Assembly (NCBI RefSeq): GCF_021696945.1
Contig: NZ_JACYHE010000019.1
Coordinates: forward strand, 1 to 64,000
Direction: 5' to 3'
From: Streptomyces sp. JJ36
Lineage (GTDB): Bacteria > Actinomycetota > Actinomycetes > Streptomycetales > Streptomycetaceae
Length of the DNA stretch: 64,000 nucleotides
The stretch's first letter is position 1, and each line of letters starts with the position of its first letter. Under the pieces are notes generated by a model. It was not told the origin of the DNA, did not search any database, and saw nothing but the letters and a program-made list of their open reading frames with translations. Positions 48,556 through 57,116 of this stretch are shown piece by piece. Both the position numbers and the translations under genes were made by a program.

Positions 48556-49368
48556 ATGGGAGACCTGCTCACCACCGACCGGGGGGCGTTCTGGGCGGAA
48601 CGCCGGGGCGACGGCCCCGACGTCCTGCTCGTCGCCGGGCTCTCCGACCCGGCCGAGGTCTGGCGGGAACAACTCGACGGACTCGCCGGCCGCTACCGGC
48701 TCACCGCCTTCGACAACCGCGGCAGCGGGCGTACGCCGCTCCCCGACGGCCCCCTGACGGTGCCCGGGATGGCCGACGACGCGGCTGCGGTGCTACGCGC
48801 GCTGCAGGTCCCCGCCGCCCATGTCACCGGGTTCTCGGGCGGCAGCTCCGTCGCGCAGGAACTGGCGCTGCGCCACCCTCCGCTGGTCCGCAGCCTCGTC
48901 CTGACCAGCGCCTGGGCCCGCGCCGATGCCTACTTCCGGGCGATGACGGGCTTCTGGCACTGGATGGCCGAGTACGCCCCCGACGAACGCGCCATGCTGG
49001 AGGCGTTCCTGTTGTGGATCTACACGCCGCGTGCGCACGCCGACGGAACCGTCGACCGGTTCGTCGAGGAGACGCTCGCCTTCCCGCACCCGCAGTCCGT
49101 CGAGGCGTTCCAGCGCCAGCTCGCCGCGTTCCGGGCGCACGACACCCTCGACCGGCTGGCGGAGATCACCGCGCCGACCCTGGTGCTGTCCGGTGAGGTG
49201 GACCTCGTCGCCCCGCCGCGCCTGGGCCGCGTCGTCGCCGAGGCGATCCCGGGCGCGCGCTTCGAAATGCTGCCCGGGGAGGCGCATCAGCCGTTCCAGG
49301 AGGTCCCCGGCGTCTTCAACGCCCGGGTCGACGCCTTCTGGCAGGAGGTCGAGTCCCAGCGGGCATGA
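48556..49368 (+). CDS. Alpha/beta-fold hydrolase
   Basis: 270 residues from ATG 48556, GGGAGG 6 bases upstream. Catalytic triad visible: Ser in GFSGGSS (nucleophile elbow), Asp in LSGEVDLVAP, His in PGEAHQPFQ. Oxyanion region near LLVAGLSDPAEVW; the typical HG is replaced by AG-L. A cap domain with WHWMAEYAPDERAMLEAF lies between. Esterase, lactonase or haloperoxidase-like; the activity cannot be set. Ends at a terminator shared with nusG. Confidence 0.88.
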   Translation: MGDLLTTDRGAFWAERRGDGPDVLLVAGLSDPAEVWREQLDGLAGRYRLTAFDNRGSGRTPLPDGPLTVPGMADDAAAVLRALQVPAAHVTGFSGGSSVAQELALRHPPLVRSLVLTSAWARADAYFRAMTGFWHWMAEYAPDERAMLEAFLLWIYTPRAHADGTVDRFVEETLAFPHPQSVEAFQRQLAAFRAHDTLDRLAEITAPTLVLSGEVDLVAPPRLGRVVAEAIPGARFEMLPGEAHQPFQEVPGVFNARVDAFWQEVESQRA

Positions 49369-49411
49369 CAGAGCCCCTGAGCAGCGCTGCGGCGCTGGTC
49401 AGGGGCTGTGT
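49368..49411. terminator. Bidirectional terminator (hydrolase / nusG)
   Basis: ACAGAGCCCCTGA pairs with TCAGGGGCTGTGT with one mismatch; the inner CAGCGC/GGCGCTG part also pairs. Serves both converging genes. Confidence 0.75.
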
Positions 49412-49426
49412 CGGGGCGCGGGGCGC

Positions 49427-50323
49427 CTAGTTCTTCTGGATCTGGTCGAAGCTGAGCTCGACCGGGGTCTCGCGGCCGAAGATCTCGACCAGGCCCTTGA
49501 CCTTCTTCGAGTCCGGGTTGATCTCGTTGATGGTGGCCTGGAGCGTGGCGAACGGGCCGTCGGTGACGGTGACCGAGTCGCCGACCTCGAAGTCGAGCAC
49601 CTGAACCTCGACCTTGCGGCCGGGGCCGCCCGCGGGCTTCCCCTCCTCGTCGGCGGCCGCCGCCTTCGCGGCCTTCTCCTCGGCCTCCGGGGCGAGCATC
49701 TTGACGATCTCGTCCAGGGTCAGCGGGTACGGGTCGTAGGCGTTGCCGACGAAGCCGGTGACGCCCGGGGTGTTCCGCACCACGCCCCAGGACTCGTTCG
49801 TCAGGTCCATGCGGACCAGGACGTAGCCCGGGAGCTTGTTCTGCCGCACGGTGCGGCGGTCGCCGTTCTTGATCTGGACGACCTCCTCCTGCGGCACCTC
49901 GGCCTGGAAGATGTAGTCCTCGACGTTGAGCGAGACGGCGCGCTGCTCGAGGTTGGTCTTCACGCGGTTCTCGTAACCCGCGTAGGTGTGGATCACGTAC
50001 CACTCGCCGGGCAGGAAGCGCAGCTCCTCACGGAGCTGGGCGACCGGGTCGACCGTCTCCTCCTCGGCCTCCTCGGCCTCGGTGGTCTCCTCCGGGGTGC
50101 CCTCGGGCTCCCCGGGTGCGGCACCGGCCTCCGCCGGCTCGCCCGCGGCGGGCTCCCCGGCCTCCTCGGCCTCCGTGGCGGTGGCCCCCTCGGCCGGGCC
50201 GCCCGCGGCGGCGTCGGCAGCTTCCGCCTGGGCGACGCTGTCGTCCGCGGTCTCGAAGAGGCCGCGCGCGGTGTCGTCGCCCTCGGCGGGCTCGACGGCG
50301 TCGTTCAGGTTCGGGTCAGACAC
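49427..50323 (-). CDS. nusG: Transcription termination/antitermination factor NusG
   Basis: 298 residues from GTG 50323 ([14 protein letters not shown]). The first 100 residues are a very acidic Glu/Ala/Pro extension typical of Streptomyces. NGN domain ([24 protein letters not shown]), then an Ala/Lys/Gly insert, and the KOW domain [18 protein letters not shown] near the C-terminus. It links RNA polymerase to S10 or Rho. It follows secE after about 90 bases. Confidence 0.98.
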   Translation of the reverse strand: MSDPNLNDAVEPAEGDDTARGLFETADDSVAQAEAADAAAGGPAEGATATEAEEAGEPAAGEPAEAGAAPGEPEGTPEETTEAEEAEEETVDPVAQLREELRFLPGEWYVIHTYAGYENRVKTNLEQRAVSLNVEDYIFQAEVPQEEVVQIKNGDRRTVRQNKLPGYVLVRMDLTNESWGVVRNTPGVTGFVGNAYDPYPLTLDEIVKMLAPEAEEKAAKAAAADEEGKPAGGPGRKVEVQVLDFEVGDSVTVTDGPFATLQATINEINPDSKKVKGLVEIFGRETPVELSFDQIQKN

Positions 50324-50411
50324 GGTGGCTGCTTCTTCCTGGCTTCTGGGGTCGAACATGCGGTGGCCGCGCCGGCGCGGCTGCCGGCCGCGCGTACCTC
50401 CGCGAGGGATG

Positions 50412-50690
50412 TCAGCCGAAGACCCACTTCATGGCTTCGGTGAATCCATAGTCAATCACGGTCACGAGCCCGATCATGACGGCGACGAAGATGATCACGA
50501 CGGTGGTGTACGTGGTGAGCTGGTGCCGCGTGGGCCAGACGACCTTGCGCAGCTCCGCGACGATCTGCCGGTAGAACAGCGCGAGACGCCCGAACGGGCC
50601 CTTCTTGCCGCGCCTGCCACGCCCGGGCTTCTTGTCGTCCGAGGACCGTCCAGGCTCGGGGACCTCGGTAGTGTCCGTGATCTCCGTCAC
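50412..50690 (-). CDS. secE: Protein translocase subunit SecE
   Basis: 92 residues, GTG start with GAGGACGA upstream. A charged N-terminus, an amphipathic helix ([20 protein letters not shown], the SecE signature) and a single membrane segment ([18 protein letters not shown]). It clamps SecY (10315-11628). The tRNA-Trp-secE-nusG-rplK order is conserved in actinobacteria. Confidence 0.97.
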   Translation of the reverse strand: MTEITDTTEVPEPGRSSDDKKPGRGRRGKKGPFGRLALFYRQIVAELRKVVWPTRHQLTTYTTVVIIFVAVMIGLVTVIDYGFTEAMKWVFG

Positions 50691-50798
50691 TCGTCCTCAC
50701 CTGATCCGGATCGTTGCCCTGCGGCGCACGGGCCGGCCGCACGGCGATGCATCAGTTGTACGTACACAGGCACACACCTTGGCGACGATGTGTGAAGC

Positions 50799-50870
50799 AG
50801 GGCCGGAGGGACTTGAACCCCCAACCGCTGGTTTTGGAGACCAGTGCTCTTCCAATTGAGCTACGACCCT
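50799..50870 (-). tRNA. tRNA-Trp (anticodon CCA)
   Basis: 72 bases. Acceptor AGGGTCG/CGGCCCT, D stem GCTC/GAGC, anticodon stem CTGGT/ACCAG with loop CTCCAAA, T stem GGGGG/CCCTC with loop TTCAAGT. No CCA encoded. A TAGGTT -10-like hexamer is about 20 bases upstream. Confidence 0.97.
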
Positions 50871-50955
50871 TTGCCGACGCCTCTCAACCTACCGCATCCG
50901 CGCCGCTGCGTGGAGTGCGCAGCGCGGAGCGACCGTTGGAGGCCGACGTCGTGAG

Positions 50956-50984
50956 AGTGTACGTGCTCGACGGCGCCCCGTCGA
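50956..50984 (-). promoter_or_regulatory. Candidate upstream promoter with inverted repeat
   Basis: Minus-strand TACACT (50961-50956) preceded by TCGACGG-GGCG-CCGTCGA (50984-50967), a perfect 7-bp inverted repeat where the -35 would be. It could drive tRNA-Trp and secE. Confidence 0.35.
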
Positions 50985-51052
50985 ACACATAGGGCCGCCC
51001 GGCCCGGCGCACCCCGGTGCGGGTGCGGTGCCGGGTCTGCGAACATGCCTCC

Positions 51053-52288
51053 ATGACCGCTGCGACTCCACCTGCACAGCCCCCGACAGAACGACGCGTG
51101 TCGGCCCGCATCGGGTCGATCTCCGAGTCCGCCACGCTGGCCGTGGACGCCAAGGCGAAGGCCCTCAAGGCCGCCGGGCGTCCGGTGATCGGTTTCGGCG
51201 CCGGCGAACCGGACTTCCCGACGCCCGACTACATCGTCGAGGCGGCGGTCGAGGCCTGCCGGAACCCCGCGTACCACCGGTACACGCCGGCCGGCGGCCT
51301 CCCCGAACTCAAGTCCGCCATCGCCGCGAAGACGCGGCGCGACTCGGGCTACGAGGTCGAGGCCGCCGACGTGCTGGTGACCAACGGCGGCAAGCAGGCG
51401 ATCTACGAGGCCTTCGCCGCCACCCTGGACCCGGGCGACGAGGTCCTCGTCCCCGCGCCCTACTGGACCACCTACCCCGAGTCGATCCGGCTCGCGGGCG
51501 GCGTGCCGGTCCCGGTGGTGGCGGACGAGACCACCGGCTACCGGGTCTCCGTGGAGCAGCTCGAGGCGGCGCGCACCGAGCGGACGAAGATGGTCGTCTT
51601 CGTCTCCCCCTCGAACCCGACCGGCGCGGTCTACTCCCGCGAGCAGACCGAGGAGGTGGGCCGCTGGGCCGCCGAGCACGGGCTGTGGGTGCTCACCGAC
51701 GAGATCTACGAGCACCTCGTCTACGGCGACGCGCAGTTCACCTCGCTGCCGGCGGCGGTGCCGGAGCTGCGGGAGCGCTGCATCGTGGTGAACGGCGTGG
51801 CGAAGACCTTCGCGATGACCGGCTGGCGGGTGGGCTGGATCATCGGGCCGCGGGACGTGGTCAAGGCCGCGACCAACCTCCAGTCGCACGCCACCTCCAA
51901 CGTGAGCAATGTCGCACAGGCCGCCGCGCTCGCCGCGGTCTCCGGCGACCTGGACGCGGTGGCCGCCATGCGCGAGGCCTTCGACCGGCGCCGGCGCACC
52001 ATCGTGCGGATGCTCAACGAGATCGAGGGCGTGGTGTGCCCCGAGCCGGAGGGCGCCTTCTACGCCTACCCCTCGGTCAAGGGCGTGCTGGGCAGGGAGA
52101 TCCGCGGGAAGCGCCCCGCCACCTCGGTGGAGCTGGCCGAGGTGATCCTCGAGGAGGCCGAGGTCGCGGTCGTGCCGGGTGAGGCGTTCGGCACCCCGGG
52201 CTATCTGCGGCTCTCCTACGCGCTCGGCGACGAGGACCTCGTCGAGGGCGTGTCGCGGATCCAGAAGCTGCTGGCCGAGGCGCACTGA
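51053..52288 (+). CDS. aspC: Aspartate aminotransferase (class I, PLP)
   Basis: 411 residues; converts aspartate and 2-oxoglutarate to oxaloacetate and glutamate. Start at ATG 51053 ([20 protein letters not shown]); no Shine-Dalgarno is visible. Fold type I motifs: [59 protein letters not shown] (PLP Lys) and LRLSYALG (Arg for the substrate carboxylate). The short-spacer type seen in Gram-positives. Plus strand, next to add, as I recall in other Streptomyces. Confidence 0.95.
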   Translation: MTAATPPAQPPTERRVSARIGSISESATLAVDAKAKALKAAGRPVIGFGAGEPDFPTPDYIVEAAVEACRNPAYHRYTPAGGLPELKSAIAAKTRRDSGYEVEAADVLVTNGGKQAIYEAFAATLDPGDEVLVPAPYWTTYPESIRLAGGVPVPVVADETTGYRVSVEQLEAARTERTKMVVFVSPSNPTGAVYSREQTEEVGRWAAEHGLWVLTDEIYEHLVYGDAQFTSLPAAVPELRERCIVVNGVAKTFAMTGWRVGWIIGPRDVVKAATNLQSHATSNVSNVAQAAALAAVSGDLDAVAAMREAFDRRRRTIVRMLNEIEGVVCPEPEGAFYAYPSVKGVLGREIRGKRPATSVELAEVILEEAEVAVVPGEAFGTPGYLRLSYALGDEDLVEGVSRIQKLLAEAH

Positions 52289-52431
52289 GCCGGCCGGACC
52301 GGGCGGCGGAGCGGTGGCACCGGGCGTGCCGCCGCGCCGCCGCCCGTCCGTGTTTTCGAAGCGGTCCCCGTCCGGGCAGCGGCCGCCGCCCCCGCTACCG
52401 GTCGGCGGCCCGCGTGTAGCAGTATCTGCGG

Positions 52432-53517
52432 ATGGCACGAGATGTACGTCTGCTTCCCAAGGCCCACCTGCACCTGCACTTCACCGGTTCGATGCGGCCG
52501 GGGACCCTGCTGGAGCTCGCCGACAAGTACGGCGTCCATCTGCCGGACGCGCTCAGCGGCGGGCGGCCGCCCAGGCTGCGCGCCACCGACGAGCGGGGCT
52601 GGTTCCGCTTCCAGCGGCTCTACGACATCGCCCGCGGCTGCCTCCGGTCCCCGGAGGACATCCAGCGGCTGGTGCGCGAGGCGGCCGAGGAGGACGTCCG
52701 GGACGGCTCGCGGTGGCTGGAGATCCAGGTCGACCCCACCTCGTACGCACCCCGGCTGGGCGGGCTGATCCCGGCGCTGGAGGTGATCCTGGACGCGGTC
52801 GAACGGGCCGCGCGGGACACCGGGCTCGGCATCCGGGTGCTGGTCGCGGCCAACCGGATGAAGCACCCGCTGGACGCCCGTACGCTGGCGCGGCTCGCGG
52901 TGCGCTTCCGGGACCGCGGCATCGTCGGCTTCGGTCTCTCCAACGACGAACGCCGCGGCTTCGCCCGGGACTTCGACCGCGCCTTCGCCATCGCGCGGGA
53001 CGGCGGTCTGCTGGCCGCCCCGCACGGCGGCGAGCTCTCCGGGCCGGGCAGCGTGCGTGACTGCCTGGACGACCTGCGCGCCGCCCGGGTGGGGCACGGG
53101 GTGCGGGCGGCGGAGGACCCCACGCTGCTGGCGCGGCTGGCGGAACGCGGGGTGACGTGCGAGGTGTGCCCGGCCTCCAACGTGGCGCTGGGCGTCTACG
53201 ACAAGCCGGAGGACGTGCCGCTGCGCACCCTCTGGGACGCGGGCGTCCCGATGGCGCTGGGCGCGGACGACCCGCTGCTCTTCGGCTCCCGGCTCGCCGC
53301 CCAGTACGAACTCGCCCGGGAGGCGCACGGCTTCACGGACGAGGAACTGGCGGAGGTGGCCCGGCAGTCGGTACGCGGCTCGGCGGCGCCGGAGCCCGTA
53401 CGGGCCGAGCTGCTGGCCGGCATCGACGACTGGCTCGCCGCCGCCCCGGAGGCCGCCGGGCCCCGGGTACCGGGCCCGGCGCCGCGCCCGGGCGAGGCCG
53501 GGGCCCGGAGCCGCTGA
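52432..53517 (+). CDS. add: Adenosine deaminase (cytosolic)
   Basis: 361 residues; adenosine to inosine in purine salvage. Motifs: LPKAHLHLHFTGS (zinc His pair), PHGGELSGP (His and catalytic Glu), ARVGHGVR, CPASNVALGVY, LGADDPLLFG (Asp). Compared with typical HAGE the motif here is PHGGE, a small change of the residue before Gly-Glu. The last 40 residues are Pro/Gly/Arg-rich and beyond the usual end. No Shine-Dalgarno is seen at ATG 52432. Confidence 0.94.
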   Translation: MARDVRLLPKAHLHLHFTGSMRPGTLLELADKYGVHLPDALSGGRPPRLRATDERGWFRFQRLYDIARGCLRSPEDIQRLVREAAEEDVRDGSRWLEIQVDPTSYAPRLGGLIPALEVILDAVERAARDTGLGIRVLVAANRMKHPLDARTLARLAVRFRDRGIVGFGLSNDERRGFARDFDRAFAIARDGGLLAAPHGGELSGPGSVRDCLDDLRAARVGHGVRAAEDPTLLARLAERGVTCEVCPASNVALGVYDKPEDVPLRTLWDAGVPMALGADDPLLFGSRLAAQYELAREAHGFTDEELAEVARQSVRGSAAPEPVRAELLAGIDDWLAAAPEAAGPRVPGPAPRPGEAGARSR

Positions 53518-53914
53518 CCGTACGGCTGCCCGTCCACGGGTGCCGGCCGACGAGCCACGGACCGGCAGAGCCAGGCCCCGGGAACCCTGGCCAGGCGGCT
53601 GCCCGTGAAGCCGTGCGGGCGCGGGCGGGCCGGCGGCGCGCCCGCTTCACCGACCGGCGCACGAGCGCCCGAGGAGAGCCGGCGTGCGCGAGCCCGGGTG
53701 CGGTGGAGCGGGCGAGCCGTACGCGACCTCGGGGCCCGGGCCGGACGCTGTGCCGGGGCCTGCGCCGTGTGCGGGCGCGGGGCCGTGCGAGGGGAGGGCG
53801 TGCGAAAGGACGGCGTGCGAGGGGCGCCGGGTACGGGCCCCCGGGGACCCGCGGGGGTGTGCACGGCCCGCGCGGCGTCCGCGGCCCGCGGGGTGTGCGA
53901 CCCGCGGGGGCCCG
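53518..53914. other. Gene-free gap between add and murB
   Basis: 397 bases, very GC-rich, converging genes. A GCGTGCGAGGGG-like word repeats three times around 53785-53825 in degenerate form. No gene or clear terminator recognised. Confidence 0.4.
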
Positions 53915-54970
53915 CTACAGCGCGCACCCCACCGTGACCGGCTCGTTCACCAGCGTCACGCCGAAGGCGCGCCGCACCCCCTCCCGTACCTCCCGGGCGA
54001 GCCGCAACAGGTCCTCGGTGGTGGCAGCGCCGCGGTTGGTGAGGGCGAGCGTGTGCTTGGTGGAGATGCGCGCCGGGCCGTCGCCGTACCCCCTGGTGAA
54101 GCCCGCGCGGTCGATCAGCCAGGCCGCCGACACCTTGACCCGCCCGTCCCCCGCCGGGAACCCGGGCGGGGCGGCGCCCGGGCCGAGCCGCCGGTCCACC
54201 CGCGCCAGGAAGGCGGCGTGTTCGGTCTCGCTGAGCACCGGGTTGGTGAAGAAGGACCCGGCCGACCAGGTGTCGTGGTCCTCCGGGTCCAGCACCATGC
54301 CCTTGCCGGCCCGCAGTTTCAGCACGGTGTCGCGGGCGGTGGCGGCCGGCACCCGTTCGCCGGGCTGCACACCGAGCGTGCGGGCCGTCTCGGCGTACTG
54401 GAGCGGGGCGGAGAGCCCGCCCGCGTCCTCCAGCCGGAAGCGGACGCGCAGCACCACGAAGCGCGACGGGTCGGCCTTGAAGCGGCTGTACCGGTAGGAG
54501 AACCCGCACGCGGCGTTCGGCAGGGTCACCGTCTCGCGGGCGCGCCGGTCGTAGGCGACCACCTCGGTGAGGGTGGCGGACACCTCCTGGCCGTACGCGC
54601 CGACGTTCTGCACGGGCGTCGCGCCCGCAGAGCCGGGGATGCCGGCCAGGCACTCGATGCCGGCGAGGCCCGCGTCCACGGTGCGGTCCACCGCGGCGGC
54701 CCAGTTCTCGCCCGCGGCCAGCTCCAGGTGGGTGCCGTCCAGGTGGAAGCCGGTGGTGGCGATGCGCACGACGGTGCCGGCGAACCCCCGGTCGGCGATG
54801 ACGAGATTGCTGCCGCCGCCGACGAGCAGCAGCGGGGTGCCCGCGTCGTCCGCGGCGCGCACCGCGGCGACCACGTCCTCGTCCGTGGTGGCGGTCAGCA
54901 GCCGGTCCGCGGGGCCGCCCAGCCGAAAGGTGGTCAGCGGGGCGAGCGGGGCGTCGTGGAGTGCGTGCAC
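53915..54970 (-). CDS. murB: UDP-N-acetylenolpyruvoylglucosamine reductase
   Basis: 351 residues; second step of UDP-MurNAc synthesis for peptidoglycan. Start GTG 54970 (HALHDAPLAPLTTFRLGGPA) fits the family; the frame continues upstream but is not conserved-looking. FAD motifs LLVGGGSNLV and GIPGSAGATPVQNVGAYGQE, then SYRYSRFK, the catalytic Ser region WSAGSFFTNPV, and the C-terminal Glu in NEPVTVG. Type I MurB. It lies downstream of the two hot-dog proteins. Confidence 0.96.
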   Translation of the reverse strand: MHALHDAPLAPLTTFRLGGPADRLLTATTDEDVVAAVRAADDAGTPLLLVGGGSNLVIADRGFAGTVVRIATTGFHLDGTHLELAAGENWAAAVDRTVDAGLAGIECLAGIPGSAGATPVQNVGAYGQEVSATLTEVVAYDRRARETVTLPNAACGFSYRYSRFKADPSRFVVLRVRFRLEDAGGLSAPLQYAETARTLGVQPGERVPAATARDTVLKLRAGKGMVLDPEDHDTWSAGSFFTNPVLSETEHAAFLARVDRRLGPGAAPPGFPAGDGRVKVSAAWLIDRAGFTRGYGDGPARISTKHTLALTNRGAATTEDLLRLAREVREGVRRAFGVTLVNEPVTVGCAL

Positions 54971-55283
54971 CGCTCCAGGGTAAGGGGCGGTCCACGGCGG
55001 GACGCCCCGGCCGCCCGCACGTCCCGCGACCGGGCGCACGCCGCGCCGGAACCGGGCGCGCACCGTGCCCGACCGGGCCCAGGCGGGCCTCCGGGGCGCC
55101 CCGCTGACCCGGCGCAGGTCCCCGCGGAGCACCGCGGCCCAGGCGGGCGGCGGCTCGCGGCGCGGCACCGATCAGGCGCACTGGTCGGACGGGCGCCCAC
55201 CCCCCAGCGGGGCACTGCCCGCGGCGGGGCACCCCCACACGCGGCCCGGCGAGCCCCCGCATGCGCCTGCCCGGGGCCGCGGC

Positions 55284-55718
55284 TCAGGCGAGGGCGACCA
55301 CCGCGCGCGCCATGCCCAGGACCTTCTGCCCGTCGCTGGTCGCCGTCAGGTCGACCCGGACCGTACGGGCCTCGTCGTCGAGCTTCGCCGCGACCTTCGC
55401 CGTGACCTCGACCACGGCCCCCTTGTCGTCGTCCGGCACCACGACCGGCTTGGTGAAGCGCACCCCGTACTCGACGACGGCCGCCGGGTCGCCCGCCCAG
55501 TCGGTGACCACCCGGGCCGCCTCGGCCATGGTGAACATGCCGTGCGCGATGACGTCCGGCAGCCCGACCTCGCGGGCGAACCGCTCGTTCCAGTGGATCG
55601 GGTTGAAGTCCCCGGAGGCCCCCGCGTAGCGCACCAGCGTGTCGCGGGTCACGGGGAAGCGCTGCGCGGGCAGCTCGGTGCCGGGCTCGACGTCGGCGTA
55701 CGCGATCTTCGCGGTCAT
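55284..55718 (-). CDS. MaoC-like (R)-hydratase, HadB-type
   Basis: 144 residues, hot-dog fold. The hydratase signature YAGASGDFNPIHWNERFA carries the catalytic Asp and His (D..NPIH). It pairs with the next protein upstream (5 bases between them), as HadA and HadB pair in mycobacteria, where they dehydrate 3-hydroxyacyl-ACP. Streptomyces makes no mycolic acids, so the substrate here must differ. In M. tuberculosis the same genes lie between rpmG and tRNA-Trp, which matches this order. Confidence 0.88.
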   Translation of the reverse strand: MTAKIAYADVEPGTELPAQRFPVTRDTLVRYAGASGDFNPIHWNERFAREVGLPDVIAHGMFTMAEAARVVTDWAGDPAAVVEYGVRFTKPVVVPDDDKGAVVEVTAKVAAKLDDEARTVRVDLTATSDGQKVLGMARAVVALA

Positions 55719-55723
55719 CGTGC

Positions 55724-56176
55724 TCAGCCCTCCTCGGCGGCCCGCGCCACCAGCTTGGTCCAGGCGGTCACCACGTGGGCGCCGGCCGCGTCGTGGACCT
55801 CGCCGCGGATGTCCACCACGTCGTTGCCCGCCAGCGACTTCACCGACTCGATGCTGGAGGTGACCGTCAGCACGTCGCCGGCCCGCACCGGGCGGGTGTA
55901 GGCGAACTTCTGGTCGCCGTGCACCACGCGGCTGTAGTCGAGCCCGAGCTGCGGGTCGCGGACGACCTGGCCGGCCGCCCGGTAGGTGATCGCGAAGACG
56001 AAGGTGGGCGGGGCGATCACCTCGGGGTGGCCCAGCGCCGCGGCCGCCTCGGGATCGGTGTACGCGGGGTTGGCGTCACCGATCGCCTCGGCGAACTCGC
56101 GGATCTTCTCCCGGCCGACCTCGTACGGGCGGGTGGGCGGATAGCTCCGCCCCACGAACGACTGGTCGAGCGCCAT
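55724..56176 (-). CDS. MaoC-like N-terminal partner, HadA-type
   Basis: 150 residues from ATG 56176, GGAGGTGG 7 bases upstream. Hot-dog fold with VGRSYPPTRPYEVGREKIREFAEAIGDANPAY and PPTFVFAITYRAAGQVV, the N-terminal MaoC/FAS1 dehydratase type. It lacks the full D..NPIH active-site motif, so it is the structural or substrate-binding half of the heterodimer. First of the pair after rpmG. Confidence 0.86.
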   Translation of the reverse strand: MALDQSFVGRSYPPTRPYEVGREKIREFAEAIGDANPAYTDPEAAAALGHPEVIAPPTFVFAITYRAAGQVVRDPQLGLDYSRVVHGDQKFAYTRPVRAGDVLTVTSSIESVKSLAGNDVVDIRGEVHDAAGAHVVTAWTKLVARAAEEG

Positions 56177-56316
56177 CGGCTCGCCACCTCCTGGCTCGTA
56201 GCTCTCAGGGAGCGCCCCGCACGGTCTCCGACGGGGCACTCCGGTCCTCCCGCCGGTCTACAGCGGCCCGGGATGCAGCGGCTGTCACCACGCTGAAACG
56301 GTGCCCGGGTACACCT

Positions 56317-56348
56317 CGAGGCCGCCCCCCGGACAGGGGGCGGCCTCG
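56317..56348 (-). terminator. Terminator after rpmG
   Basis: Perfect 13-bp stem CGAGGCCGCCCCC / GGGGGCGGCCTCG with a 6-base loop, 15 bases after the rpmG stop. Confidence 0.8.
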
Positions 56349-56362
56349 GGAGAGGAAGCGGG

Positions 56363-56527
56363 TCAGCGCGTCTCGCGGTGCGCGGTGTGCGCGTTGCAGC
56401 GCGGGCAGTGCTTCTTCATCTCCATGCGGTCCGGGTTGTTCCGCCGGTTCTTCTTGGTGATGTAGTTCCGCTCCTTGCACTCCACGCAGGCCAGCGTGAT
56501 CTTCGGGCGGACGTCGGTGGCAGCCAC
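56363..56527 (-). CDS. rpmG: 50S ribosomal protein L33 (zinc form)
   Basis: 54 residues, GTG start, AAGGAGC 7 bases upstream. CVEC at 14-17 and CPRC at 41-44 bind zinc, the C+ form. The gene lies after tRNA-Thr and tRNA-Met and before the HadA/HadB-type pair, the conserved actinobacterial order. Confidence 0.97.
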   Translation of the reverse strand: MAATDVRPKITLACVECKERNYITKKNRRNNPDRMEMKKHCPRCNAHTAHRETR

Positions 56528-56616
56528 GTGAGTGCTCCTTGACGGATGGGACGGTTCAACGCAGAAAGAGTAGCCGATCGGAGGACTGAGCCCGCAATCG
56601 GCTACTGTCAGTGAAG

Positions 56617-56689
56617 TAGCGGCGACCGGACTTGAACCGGTGACACAACGATTATGAGCCGTTTGCTCTACCGACTGAGCTACGCCGCC
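56617..56689 (-). tRNA. tRNA-Met (elongator, anticodon CAT)
   Basis: 73 bases. Acceptor GGCGGCG/CGCCGCT (first pair G-U), anticodon stem AACGG/TCGTT with loop CTCATAA, T loop TTCAAGT. It lacks the three G-C pairs of initiator tRNA, so it is the elongator. No CCA encoded. Confidence 0.93.
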
Positions 56690-56739
56690 GCGATGCGAGC
56701 TGCCCTCCACCCGCACGAGCAGAGGGCCTCACACATCAG

Positions 56740-56812
56740 AGCCCCAAAACGGAATCGAACCGTTGACCTTCTCCTTACCATGGAGACGCTCTGCCGACTG
56801 AGCTATTGGGGC
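56740..56812 (-). tRNA. tRNA-Thr (anticodon GGT)
   Basis: 73 bases. Acceptor GCCCCAA/TTGGGGC, anticodon stem TCTCC/GGAGA with loop ATGGTAA, T loop TTCGATT. First of the tRNA-Thr, tRNA-Met, rpmG series. Confidence 0.95.
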
Positions 56813-57116
56813 GAGCGGTGAAGACATTACACGTTCGCCCGCCGAAGGTGAAATCCGTATCCCGCGGCCACCCCGCCGTCCCGGGGAGACCACCCGGCGG
56901 CCCCCGGAGGCACCGCCCCGCCGACCGCCTGCGGCGCGGAGCTGGGAGCTGCCGCAAGAGAAGCGGTACCCGCCGGACCCGCCCACCACACACCACGCCG
57001 GTACGACTATTCGGCTCCTCCGCTGCGCCGTGGCCGCCGCGCCGTACTCTCGACTCACGCGAGCGACTTTGATCATCGGACGGACTCCTTCCGCCGGACA
57101 GACCCCGGGGAGCACG

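Noticed and set aside
53785..53825. Repeated GCGTGCGAGGGG-like words as a regulatory array
   Set aside because: Only three degenerate copies in very GC-rich sequence between converging genes; not better than chance by eye.
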